In this document: piece after piece, positions 11,216 to 21,546 of the stretch
Layout: every line of letters begins with the position of its first letter
Numbering within the stretch: the first letter of the stretch is position 1
Assembly (NCBI RefSeq): GCF_018143015.1
Contig: NC_054748.1
Coordinates: 18,825,225 to 18,889,224 of the forward strand
Length of the DNA stretch: 64,000 nt
Direction: 5' to 3'
Origin: Lytechinus variegatus
Taxonomy: Eukaryota > Echinodermata > Echinoidea > Temnopleuroida > Toxopneustidae
Translations under genes and position numbers: made by a program
The notes under the pieces: model-generated
Told to the model about the DNA's origin: nothing
What the model saw: only the letters and a program-made list of their open reading frames with translations
Database searches by the model: none

Positions 11216-11660
11216 CAGTTCGTAGTTCCTTTCTGCGCATGATCAAAAGATTCTACGCATGATCAGAAGAAGGTCATTTGTACTACAGTGACAGGGTGCT
11301 TTAAAATCTAATGAGATAAGCACCAACTTTGATGTCTTGATTATTCATATATTCTTTTGAATTGTCTTTTTCATTCACATCCACAAAAAACAACAATGCT
11401 TCCACGAAAGACTGGTATTTCAGTTTGTCAAGTACATTGTGCAACATGCTATAATATGCATTCAAAGTAGGAATGCAACAAATACTTTCATTAAATGTGC
11501 ATAGGTGTGCTATTCTAGTCACCTGGTCTATTCAATTTCTTCATCCTGCTATGTAAGGCAAGCTCAAGTAATATCTTGCTTTGAAATCTGCTATCATAAA
11601 GAAAGGTCATTTGACGAAAATTGCCCATGAAGTAACTACGAACTGGTCTATTGGCCCAAT

Positions 11661-11883
11661 GGATGATTTCAACTCCAGTATTGGTGTTGGAATTTGGATT
11701 GCTTCCCCTAGCTCCAAATCTTATTCTGAGTTTGTAAAATCTGATCCAGAACACATTATTAACATCTCAACAACTAGTGAGTGACTTTTTAGGACCATCT
11801 TCATGTTATGTTTGGTGTTATACTCATGTTAAAATTGACCTAACACCAACACCAAAAGGTCAACACTGAACTTGAAATCACCC
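11661..11883. mobile_element. Family E MITE copy 2
   Basis: Matches 8277-8516 across the middle (GCTTCCCCTAGCTCCAAA, CATCTCAACAACTAGTGAGT, ATGTTTGGTGTTATACTCAT). It has an eroded left end (GGATGATTTCAACTCC) and an intact right end (TGAACTTGAAATCACCC). Confidence 0.8.
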
Positions 11884-13412
11884 AATGTTCCTTTGAAAGC
11901 AAATAGGAGCATACTGTATTGTCAAGACACAAGTTTGAATCATGTATAGTAAACACTTTAAATGGACTTAAATGCATTAAAGATATTTGATGTCTTAAAT
12001 GCATTAAAGATATTTGATGTCATAAAATAAATACATGTGATATTTGAGTCACCGGCTTTTCATACATGTAGAGCTCTACGATTGACCGGCTTTCCATAGT
12101 TACGATTGATCAGATCATTCACGATTCTTCATAAGATGGGCCCAGTTCATGTTATGAGTGAATTTAGTAGTTTTTATCAAACCAAGATGTGCCTTGTCCA
12201 ATGCCTGAAGATAGCTGCATATTTTTGTCTTAATAGAAAAGTAAGGTGGTGTCAAACATACAAATCCATCAATGGAAGAGAGGAAAAATTCTCTGAATAT
12301 TTGCACCGATGTATCCGCAGAGCACGATTGATGTCAAATCATCTTATAGTCCCAGATGATCATATTGGCGTGCAGTGCGTTATGATTTTGTTGATATAAA
12401 GGATTTGTGAGGTCATTTGATTGGCAATTTTTTGGTATGTCAATAGTCAAAATTTTCTTTTGGGTTGAATATTTATAATTGCTGTTTTATACAAAGACAA
12501 CCATTAAGATGAGCCTAAAGGTTATAAAAAAGTTAGAAAATTTTGAGGATCATTTCTCAATGCCACCTTCCAAATCATAAGATATGTAAGATATTGAATA
12601 ACAGCAGTGCTATGATAGGAGTTCAAGAAATTCCAGTGAATAAAATAATCACTATTCTATTGATTTTATGAAGATTTTAAAATCATTTTATCTGATTGAA
12701 AATATGCTTATGAACTTTTAGGTAACAATTCATCATTTTAAGCTGGTCAGTTGCACTTTTGGACATGCTTGATATGCAAAGCTTGTGAATTTTTATACTT
12801 TGCTGAGTTTTGTTACGTGTGAATTATGCGATTTTGTATTTTTTGTTTAGCATGAGGCAATAACTATACCTTTTTGTTGTACTATGAATCAGATATTAAA
12901 ATGGAAATTAAAAGAAATTCAAGGAAAAAATCATGCAGTACTTCATAAACAGATTCATCATGAGAGCAATGTTTTCTTTATTGTCTCAATTCAAGGGTTT
13001 TAAAAATCAATTTTCTCACAAAATGCCTTCAAATTATATTCATTGCAATTATAATTTGTTAACCTTTGTATCCTTGGTACACACATTCAGTAAATGAGTA
13101 CTTCGAATTAAAATTGGTCATTTGCAATTATTTTTGTCAACCTATATTTGTATTCTGTGTAGATGCTTTATCATATGGTGATTGATTTTACATTTGTCTT
13201 TTGTAATAAATTGCTACGCCTTCCAACAATGTGTAACCCCCATTTTATATTTGTTGCATTTAATTTTAGGCCTTTTAAAAGAATTATTTGATATTTTGTG
13301 AGCAGTGTGAATAAAAGGATCTAAGATTTTTCATCAGGATTTCATTGTCTTTATTCTCCGATTTTGTTGATTTTCTTCCTGAATATCTGTTGCACTGACC
13401 TAGGAGTCACTT
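11884..13412. other. Non-coding interval with small repeats
   Basis: A short tandem duplication near 11970-12025 (TTAAATGCATTAAAGATATT TGATGTC twice) and a family C fragment at 12062-12141. Otherwise AT-rich without coding signal. Confidence 0.45.
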
Positions 13413-13924
13413 AGGGTGTGTTTATGCTTCCATTGCGAGGACGGAATCAGTGTTTTCAAATGTCGATTCAAAACGGCAATTGTAAACGTTGTTCTGGGAG
13501 TGCTGTTCATGCTTAACTTTTCAGAGGCGAAATCAGTTCTCCAGCTGGCTTCCCATCGTAATTTTCATTGAGCAGGAAAGCAAGGTCAAATTAAGCGCGC
13601 CTTTTTTCGAAAGTTTTTCCCCCCGAGTGTTATTACATGGAGATGACATGGAGCAATGCAACTGTATTTGCCCGCGGATTTTCATCTCACCGGAAGCATG
13701 TACCAAATGACGTCCACGTTTACGATCGTGGTTCTGTTTATACTTCCCCAGAAAGCCTGATTCTGTTCAAACGACGTTTACAAACGTACCTTTTTGTGAG
13801 TTTACGATCGGCATTTTGAAACAGCATTTAAATGAAAGTAAGCATGGACGCAACCGTGTTTTGGACCAATCACGTTTGGAAATGCTGATTCTGGTCTGAA
13901 AAGTGGAAGCATAAACACGGCCTT
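13413..13924. mobile_element. Fold-back MITE with GTGTTTATGCTTCC ends
   Basis: Left GGGTGTGTTTATGCTTCCA and right TGGAAGCATAAACACGGCC are inverted repeats. The interior is richer in G+C than the flanks and has further symmetric pieces (AACGTT, ACGATCG). About 510 bp with no coding capacity. Confidence 0.75.
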
Positions 13925-13944
13925 AGTCTAGGTGGAGGCTACAG

Positions 13945-14480
13945 CTATATCGTAGCATGCACCACGAACCATCCTCTCTGCGCACTTCTATGCAAAAGTT
14001 AGTTTGGCAGAAAACGCATTTAAAGAAAAGCTTTTTTAAAACCAGCAATAAGTGCACCAACAAGGAGAGTAAATTATTCACCGGTGTCTTCGTTCGATAG
14101 TTCAGGTTCCAAAGTTTCATCATGTATCTTTATATTTTCTTGAAGTGAATTATTTACGCTACAGTGGGCATCAAAACAGAGCAGACGGTTCGTGGTGAAA
14201 TAGCGAGGCGCGATGGCACACTGTATCTATTCCACAAACCGTCCTCTCTGTTACGTTGCCCACTGTGGCGTAAATAATTAACTTGAAGAAAATATAAAGA
14301 TACGGGATGAAACTTTGGAACCTGAACTTTTGAACGAAGACACTGGTAAATAATTTGCTCTCCTTGTAGGTGCACTTATTGCTGGTTTTAAAAAAGCTTT
14401 TCTTTAAATGCGTTTCCTGCAAAAGTAACTTTCGCATCGACGTGCGCAGAGGACGGTTCGTGGTAAGTGCGACGATATAT
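13945..14480. mobile_element. Large palindrome with arms of about 230 bp
   Basis: The left arm starts ATATCGTAGCATGCACCACG and runs through CTGCGCACTTC, AAAGAAAAGCTTTTTTAAAA, GCAATAAGTGCACC, TCACCGGTGTCTTCGTTCG and TTATTTACGC. The right arm repeats these in reverse order and complement, ending GTAAGTGCGACGATAT. The loop of about 90 bp itself holds the inverted pair ACGGTTCGTGG/CCACAAACCGTC. This is a fold-back type element. Confidence 0.9.
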
Positions 14481-15659
14481 GTTAAACATAAGTGACGCAT
14501 CTGATCAAGGTCCGTACAAAACAAAAATAAGTCAAAATGACAAATGCTACTCTTTCCTTTATATTTTTACTTTTATCACACACACAAGATAATTTATACA
14601 CAACTTTATACTCTGCTTAATATCTTTTTTAAGCACACACAAAATATCGTCCTATTAAACTAAACACAGACACAAACTGAAAATGTGTAAAAAGGATGGA
14701 ATGGGAGAATACAATGTACGAGGTTAATATTGCAAAACTAAATGAAGGAATAACTATAAATACTATAGTAAGGACAGAATCGTAAAAGAAAATATTGCAC
14801 AAAAAGATTTCATATGGAACTGCCAAAGTCATAGCGATTTTTGTTGCACCAGGACCTGTGGCATAAAAGCTAATATAAGGGTTCCAGACAAGTTACCACT
14901 GGATGGCAAAGTTAACTTTCATGCAACAAGGCCCAGAATCAGATTATTCTAAATAAGGTATTATATACCCTCTTCTAAGATGAATAGATTCAGTGGTCAG
15001 AAATATTTGTAAAATAATAAAGTCATGACATTTTCAAGTTTCCCTTGCTTGTCAAAAACAGTGATATGCACAAATCAGGGATATGCAAATGAGACAGTTG
15101 ATGATGTCACTATATTTTTTTATTGCTTGGATTATAAAATATTTCATTTTTTACAGTTTTGACAATTAAGACCAACTTGACTGAACCATATACTGTTAAA
15201 ACAATGGTAATTTCACATGTTCAGGAAGGAATTGTTTCTTCACTTGACAATGAGGAGAAAATTAGAATATTTCAAACTTCATATAATAAAATACAAAAAT
15301 AGTGAGTGGATGATGCCGTCAATCTCCTTTTTCTCTTTTAATTAAATCAACTTTCCGTTTGGGTGGACTTGTCCTTTTAACCACAACTTGAAATCAGAGT
15401 TAAGATTAAACCCCATTTCAGAATATGGGCCAACATCATATGATTCATACCATATGACATTTAATAATCAATGTGCACTTGGAAAAGATGTAAAGATAAC
15501 TCAAATAAATGACAAACTCCAACTTTCATACTATACAGTACGCTCTAAACTTTAGCAAATTAGCAGTGCATTACTTGATCAAACAAGGCAGTTGGTAAAG
15601 AATTTCACAGAAACACATTATTACACACTAGAATACAGATGTGTTTGGGCACTATCATG
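14481..15659. other. Non-coding interval
   Basis: AT-rich. A piece near 15370-15430 (CCACAACTTGAAATC, CCCATTTCAGAATATGGGCC) resembles one end of the 16511-16816 MITE. No gene is supported. Confidence 0.4.
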
Positions 15660-15932
15660 AAAGGTGGTTTTGAAAACCATTGGTTGAGTCCATGGTTTAT
15701 GCAGATTTCTGTATAAATTACGCTTATATACTGCATATATTAAAAAATGTCCAATGCTGATGCACGCTTTTGCTACAGTGCGCCAAATCTACGCCTGTTT
15801 CCTTGTGACAAAAGCATGCATCAGCATTGGACATTTTTTATACATGCACCCAATATGCATTAAAATAAGCGTAATTTACACAGGAAATCTGCATTAACCA
15901 TGGACTCAACCGTAGGTTCTAAAAACCACCTT
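15660..15932. mobile_element. Palindromic element
   Basis: The left arm (AAAGGTGGTTTTGAAAACCA, GAGTCCATGGTTTATGCAGA, TTACGCTTAT, AAAAATGTCCAATGCTGATG CA) is answered by the right arm (TGCATCAGCATTGGACATTT, ATAAGCGTAATT, TCTGCATTAACCATGGACTC, AAAACCACCTTT). Arms are about 115 bp with a short loop. Confidence 0.88.
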
Positions 15933-16510
15933 TGTGAATTTGGACCATAGAGTCTGAAATACAAATGTAAGGCCACCTTTTAATATAGTCCATTTATAAA
16001 AAAACTGAAACCCTCCCTGAATTAATAGAAGGAATCATGAGTACAAAAATATATTTTTATACAAAATATTACAATTTTCATACAAATAACAAATTCTGAG
16101 AGCAAGCACGCAAGGAACATGATTTTACAAATTCTCTGCAAAAATATATCTTCTAGTAGGTAAATATTCACAGCATTCCACATAAAATCATCACAAAAGA
16201 GATGCACTTAAATGCAACTGAAAATATCAAACACAACTTGGTTTTGACTGATCAATAACATTCATTTTGGATTTGTGTTTGAATTTTTGAGATGGGTTTA
16301 AATACAACTTTTTCTTGTAACCGGTGCTATAGAGCAATTTTAGACACTTGTACAGTACAGGGTCTCTGTATAACAGAGAGTTGCGATCAAATCAAACTAA
16401 AATTGCATATGATCTAAGTTGTGCAGTAAAGAATTGGGGATTTAAGATCACTTGTATTTCTTAATTTTAATCTTCTACAATTCTCACAAGTGTCCTGGAA
16501 AACATATCGG

Positions 16511-16816
16511 CCCGTATTCAGAAGTTAGGTTTAACTTAGACCATGGTCTAACTCTGTGCTATAATCATGGGGAGCCAAAAGTTCAAAAAATCTGTTTGTA
16601 TTGTATATTTCTTATGTTTACTATTTGTTTCCTTTTGCTTTCATAATGAAGAATAATTTTTCAGTTATCATTCCCAGACAATAATGAACAATTTGGGTGT
16701 CATATGAGTTAATAAATTGAATGTGCACTGAAAAAGATTTGTGCTCCAATTGGTTCTCCAAAGTTAAACCACAACTTTAAACCAGGGTTTAATGTAAATC
16801 TGAGTTCAGAATACGG
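16511..16816. mobile_element. MITE with CCCGTATTCAGAA ends
   Basis: Left CCCGTATTCAGAAGTTAGGT TTAACTTAGACC and right TTAAACCAGGGTTTAATG...GTTCAGAATACGGG are inverted. It lies directly beside the family B copy 2 element. Confidence 0.7.
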
Positions 16817-16825
16817 GACATTGGT

Positions 16826-17631
16826 TTGTATTCTGATGGCCATTGTTTAGTTAAACCTGGGTTAAATTAGATCACACTTTTATGGACTGTCAGTTGTCAA
16901 CTTATTCACCAATCAAACATAATTCTTATCCTCTTTTAAAAAGTTGTTCAAAAATTTACACTACTTCGTGAAATGCGATCATAATGAAAATACAATGAAT
17001 TTTAATGGATTAACTGGTACAGAATAATTTTCATGAATATGGAATAAGCATTACAAAGCCATCATTCATAGAGGTGTGATTTTAAATTCTAGTTTAGCCT
17101 AGGATTAAAGGGGAAGTTCACCCTGACAAAAAGTTTATTGCTAAAATAGCAGAAAAAATAATATGTATTGCCGAAGGTATGAGGAAAATCCAGAGAATAA
17201 AAAACTTATCAGAATTTGAATTATTTGATTTGTGACATCATACGCGAACAGCTTTCCTACATATCGTATGGTATAAAACCAATGAAATGTCATTTTCTCA
17301 GAAAATTGAAAATAGTTTTTACTGTACATTCAGTATATCACGACAACTTCATAACTGTTTCTAATAAGAAAAATCTAAAAAGTTATTGAGAACCACTGAA
17401 AAATTGAAATTTATGCATATTATACTACCGTACATAACATTTGGGGCAGCTGCACCCATATGACGTCACAAATAAAAAATTTAAAATTCGAATAACTAGA
17501 TCTTGAATGGATTTTCCTCAAACCTTCACAGGATATTTTGTACTATTTTTTTTCTATTTTTATAAAAGTCTTTTGTTTAGGGTGAACTTCCCTTTAAATC
17601 AGGTTTAAATATCAGAATACCACTCACTGAA
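16826..17631. mobile_element. Family B element copy 2, host of a nested TTAA element
   Basis: TGTATTCTGATGGCCATTGT TTAG...TAGAGGTGTGATTTTAAATT CTAGTTTAG matches 5378-5962. Its right end (AGGTTTAAATATCAGAATAC CACTCA) resumes after the insertion at 17109-17593. Confidence 0.75.
17109..17593. mobile_element. TTAA-flanked MITE, family F copy 1
   Basis: Flanked by TTAA at 17105-17108 and 17594-17597. The ends AGGGGAAGTTCACCCTGACA and GGGTGAACTTCCCT are inverted. A close copy at 43578-44074 shares the interior (TAGCAGAAAAAATAAT, TGTGACATCA/TGTGACGTCA, GGGGCAGCTGC, TTTTCCTCAAACCTTCAC). The TTAA target is the hallmark of piggyBac-mobilised elements; assignment to that superfamily is inference. Confidence 0.75.
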
Positions 17632-18190
17632 GCATGTGTGCACATTACTTGGGGAGCGCTGCAGTCATTAGGGAATTCTATCACTCGTAAATTTGCATAA
17701 AAAATTTGCAATGGATTGCAAATATTTTCTTGCAATACCCACTCACAGTACATGTAATTCTTCAATCATCACCTAACTGATTTGCATTCAAATATTTGCT
17801 TTCGACCAATCAGATACAAAGATTTTAATAGCTTATCACAGCCACTTTGAATGGCGCCATCTCAGGACCTTTACATCATACAGACCTTGCATCCACATCC
17901 ATGATGCAACATTTTTGTTCCTCAAGTTCCTAAACGACACCAGAAAATGAACATATTAAATCACGAAGAACACATGGAATTTTGCTAGTAAAATTTTGCT
18001 AGCCTAGGAAAATTAATTTTGGGATCCAATTTAAGAACTCCTACCCAAATTAATTTAAACAAACTGAAATGGGTTCCCATCGACGATATAAATATTTTAA
18101 ATGTAAAATGATATTTTCTGTTTTTCTTTATCAAAATCCAGCCTATTTGTTAAGTATCTTTAAAAAATCTGAAACTGTACATATAGTATT
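17632..18190. other. Non-coding interval before the LINE fragment
   Basis: Contains a family D-like piece near 17775-17840 (ACCAATCAGATACAAAGATT TTAATAGC) and AT-rich unique sequence. No gene is supported. Confidence 0.45.
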
Positions 18191-18373
18191 CGTACTCGTA
18201 GTGCACAAAGCACAGGATTGATTTTGCCCAGAGTTCAAACAGAAATGGGCAAACAAAGTTTTTCTTTTGCTGGTGCATTCATTTGGAACAATCTACCTAA
18301 TTTTTTAAGAAATGCTCAATCCGAATCCTCATTTAGTCTTTTATTTTGGCGTTATAATAGTCTTAATTTATAA
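18191..18373 (+). pseudogene. LINE reverse-transcriptase ORF, C-terminal fragment
   Basis: Sixty codons read RTRSAQSTGLILPRVQTEMG, then KQSFSFAGAFIWNNLPNFLR, then NAQSESSFSLLFWRYN, and stop. The pattern 'P..RT..G..SFSF.GA..WN.LP..LR.A.S...FK' is the well-known C-terminal end of non-LTR retrotransposon ORF2 proteins of the CR1/L2/RTE-like kind. The enzyme would copy element RNA into DNA at a nicked target. Only the end survives: no RT motifs are seen upstream, so the copy is 5'-truncated, as is usual for LINEs. Confidence 0.7.
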
Positions 18374-18560
18374 ACTGGCCCCTTGTGTTGTTCTTTTCTT
18401 TACAGTTTGTTCGTTTCAACTTACATTGTACACTGTTTATACTCATGTTTGTTAAATGTTTGTATTTTTGTTGTAGGGCCTCCAAGGACAACAGTATATC
18501 AATTACTGATGGAGCCACCTCAGACTTATGAATAAATAAAAAATAAATTTGAAGATATCT
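18374..18560 (+). mobile_element. LINE 3' UTR and tail
   Basis: After the ORF stop comes a T-rich stretch, then GGGCCTCCAAGGACAACAG, a short stem-like segment GATGGAGCCACC, and a tail of AATAAATAAAAAATAAA. This layout is typical of LINE 3' ends. Confidence 0.6.
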
Positions 18561-19485
18561 TTTACCTTTTTTTTTACTTGTTTCCTTGCCCAAAACACAT
18601 TTCGAAGAGTGCTTTGCGCCCCACCCCACCCCCCCACACACTGAGGCCATTGTGACATTATTTGCTTTACACCGAGCTGTGAATTACATGAAATGGTTTA
18701 GGCTTGATTTTCATTTTGTCAATCATTGTCAAGCCCGGAAAAAGCGTGGAGAAACAAGTATTAAATTAAAAATGAAATATAAACCCACTTTAAATGATAA
18801 AAACTTAGTGAAAAAAATGTTGGGGATGTCTGATATAAACTTTTGTTCAGATTCAGTTATGTCCTCAGATCCACCTGGCACAAAACGGGTAAAGGTTGTG
18901 CTTATACAAGTGTTAAAATTTCAATTTGGGTGGCAAAATTGTTAGAGAATGCTTGAATATATTCATTTTATTTAAATTGACTAAAAGTGCAAGGGGAATT
19001 TATGAGAAATGTTTCGCAGGGTAATTTTAATTTCGCCCTTTCCCCTTGACACAGCGTGAAAACGAGCATTTCTTCGCAAACAGATTTCTGCGAGCTTTAC
19101 AATAATGGGCACTGCTCACTCAAGTGTAACATTCTGTCATAACTTTTACTTTCATTGGATAGACGAGACCCAAACCCAAGAATTTATGTGAAAAAATTAC
19201 CCACATGTTATATATTTTTAACTCCCAGGGCTTTTTCAAAGTGTAAACTTTTTTGATACGCACTGTATATTGGCAGGTCCAAGCTAATGTCCCCCTTGAC
19301 GTTGAAAATTCATCTTCATTAATAGCATTTAATGTTTGGTGTCACTTTGAAACTAATAGTCTGAAGTTGAGAATCTTAATGTGGAAAATAATAATTTACC
19401 TGTAATATAAAATATTAGAGTGACATAGAGGACATTACATTTTTGGGCAGGTAGACAAATAAATGGCAACCTATTGTGCTTTCAG
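18561..19485. other. Interval with unassigned open frame 18586-18945
   Basis: The frame at 18586-18945 (about 119 codons, LHRAVNYMKWFRLDFHFVNH and onward) is the longest here, but I do not recognise it and it has no clear splice context. The rest is non-coding, ending in the acceptor before 19486. Confidence 0.35.
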
Positions 19486-20070
19486 TACATCGCAATGGAC
19501 TCACTTTTTTTGCCATATATTTCTTTTAAACTCAAAATACCAGTTGGGATGAATGCTGTCCATCAGGAGTATTTCGCCAGAGAGAATGTGTGCCTGCCGT
19601 TTCTCCCGAATCATCGCATGCATAAAGAAAGAGAGGACATAGTTAGCCTTGGAAGGATTTTGAGCCACACAGCACTACAGACCAAAACCTTCCCGAGCTA
19701 CATAGCCAGAAGTGTTTATGAAGCTCTAGTCTTTGATTCTGAAGTGAAAGAAGAGTGTCTCCTTGACGACCTGCAGGAGTACTGTACAAGGCCAGAGCGA
19801 CGCTTAATATCAAAGGCCTTGTTGGACTTTGATTCTTTGACACTCACTGACATCGAAAACCTAACCCAATTCTTCATGGCATGCGACTTTCATGCCATAC
19901 CCACAAAAGTGGAAATCTGTGCACAACTGCTGGCCATCGGCAATTTGCTCTTTGTGCAGAAACCTGCGCCTATTTATCACCTCACAAGGCAAGGCATTCC
20001 AGAAGGGCACTTCTTGACCTTCTGGTCCCAATTGTCTATTGATGACATTACCAGCATCTTGAAAGCTTAG
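19486..20070 (+). CDS. HECT/G2E3-like terminal exon
   Basis: About 194 codons are open from the acceptor TGCTTTCAG to TAG. Features: PYISFKLKIPVGMNAVHQEY, ENVCLPFLPNHRMHKEREDI, SLGRILSHTALQTKTFPSYI, LDDLQEYCTRPERRL, and near the end KPAPIYHLTRQGIPEGHFL-TFWSQLSID. The 'SLGRIxSHT..LTGxFP' and 'IPxxHxxFW' elements recall the degenerate HECT-like domain of the many invertebrate 'G2/M phase-specific E3 ubiquitin ligase-like' genes. No catalytic Cys of a canonical HECT C-lobe is apparent. Upstream exons were not found. It abuts pogo-type transposase remains, so it could be a captured or broken gene. The family call rests on remembered motifs. Confidence 0.5.
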   Translation, partial: YIAMDSLFLPYISFKLKIPVGMNAVHQEYFARENVCLPFLPNHRMHKEREDIVSLGRILSHTALQTKTFPSYIARSVYEALVFDSEVKEECLLDDLQEYCTRPERRLISKALLDFDSLTLTDIENLTQFFMACDFHAIPTKVEICAQLLAIGNLLFVQKPAPIYHLTRQGIPEGHFLTFWSQLSIDDITSILKA

Positions 20071-20445
20071 AAGCCTACCCCCAGTAGGGTGTCTGCTGCA
20101 ATCACCAACTGGCCTGATAGTTGATGCTGAAGACGGAGATCACAAGAGGTTAAGCAACGAAACGTGGGACTGGGATCGGAATGTGCTAGCCAAGCGGCCC
20201 AGCAAGAAATTGGAAAAGAAAGACGAAGGAGGAATTGATGGAACACCTGGCCCGCATTGTTTATTTTTCGTCGGGGGAGGAAAGGGGTGCTGCTAGCATT
20301 TGTGATCCCACTCATTTGCACCCTAGAGTAGACCCATGCGGCTGGTGAGGGTATCATTTTAGTCATTCCTGAGAGCGGATAAGGTTAAAGAAAAAGAAAA
20401 ACTTACAGAGTTCCATCCAAATAAATCCCGAATCGGCGGCCTTTG

Positions 20446-20880
20446 TCGTGGCCACATTCACGGTTATGCTCAGCTGTACCGCCGACGGTGGGAAGTTGCC
20501 CCCATACGTCATTCTTAAGAGGAAGACAATCCCAAGGGCGTCTACCCGCAATATATCATCGTGAGGGCCCAGGTGAAGGGGTGGATGAACCAAGAGCTCA
20601 TCGAGGATTGGCTGAAGGTCGTCATGTCGGAGGGCTCACCAATCATCGGAGCATGCTGGTATTGGATGCCTTCAGGTCCCACAACTCTGCCCCCACCAAG
20701 GCGTTGCTACAGAAGACCAACACTGATCTCGTCATGATTCCAGGAGGAATGACTTCTCTTCTACAGCCTCTGGATGTGAAGGTCAACAAGCCCTTAAAAA
20801 ATCCTGCATCCCCAATTCACCCGTTGGAACAGAGGACAACCTTCTGTGGGAAGATGATCTCGGCGACGACTCAGAAGTAG
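20446..20880 (+). pseudogene. Pogo/Tigger-like DDE transposase, frame-broken
   Basis: Three overlapping frames give consecutive parts of a CENP-B/jerky/Tigger-type transposase. They are VATFTVMLSCTADGGKLPPY then VILKRKTIP (about 20446-20560), VRAQVKGWMNQELIEDWLKV (from 20561), and MLVLDAFRSHNSAPTKALLQ then NTDLVMIPGGMTSLLQPLDV (about 20650-20790). The LDAFRSH aspartate and the QPLDV aspartate fit the second and third acidic residues of pogo-type DDD enzymes. At least two frameshifts separate the parts and the N-terminal DNA-binding region is absent, so this is a dead copy. Confidence 0.8.
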
Positions 20881-20944
20881 ACAGCGACAGCCACGATTTA
20901 TCTTATTTGCACAGGTTCACCAACACAAAAATCTCTCAGCCTAC

Positions 20945-21119
20945 AGTCTAGCTACCAACATTTTGGAGTATCGCTCCAATCTATTAGACATGTACATGGT
21001 TTTGAGCATCAGCAAGACCATCGGGTCACAAATCCCCAAAGGCTTTGAGGATGAACCATTTTTATTCTCGAAAAAACAGGAAACAAGATGTGCAACCCTA
21101 GGCAGACCATGGCTGGCCA
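20945..21119 (+). repeat. Shared transposon 3' module leading into a tandem array
   Basis: GCTACCAACATTTTGGAGTA...AGCAAGACCATCGGGTCACA, then CAGGAAACAAGATGTGCAAC CCTAGGCAGACCATGG, is nearly repeated at 35337-35500. Its right part recurs at 26187-26290 and 37947-38050. Confidence 0.75.
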
Positions 21120-21546
21120 GGTTGTGGGAGTCTAACAGACTGAGCGGAAGATTCCTGCCAACGAACATCAGGAAAACAACAAGGACACACGTAATAATCA
21201 AACCATGGCCAGGTTGTGGGAGTCTAACAGACTGTGCGGAAGATTCCTGCCCACGAACATCAGGAAAACAACAAGGACACACGTAATAATCAAACCATGG
21301 CCAGGTTGTGGGAGTCTAACAGACTGTGCGGAAGATTCCTGCCCACGAACATCAGGAAAACAACAAGCACACACGTAATAATCAAACCATGGCCAGGTTG
21401 TGGGAGTCTAATGGACTGCGCAGAAGATTCCTGCCCACAAACATCAGGAAAACAACAAGGACACACGTAATAATCAAATCATGGCCAGGTTGTGGGAGTC
21501 TAACGGACTGCGCGGAAGATTCCTGCCCACGAACATCAGGAAAAAT
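21120..21546 (+). repeat. 92-bp tandem array, about 4.6 units
   Basis: Units start GGTTGTGGGAGTCTAACAG at 21120, 21212, 21304, 21396 and 21488, exactly 92 bp apart. Each contains GAAGATTCCTGCCCACGAAC ATCAGGAAAACAACAAG and ACACACGTAATAATCAAACC. The units are nearly identical, so amplification is recent. Because 92 is not a multiple of three, the open frames across the array rotate and are not genes. Confidence 0.95.

Noticed and set aside
14171..14524. 117-residue minus ORF overlapping the large palindrome
   Set aside because: It lies in one palindrome arm, and a related frame appears in the other arm; no domain or splice context.
20067..20593. Minus-strand ORFs opposite the pogo fragments
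   Set aside because: The plus strand shows clear transposase motifs; these are shadows.
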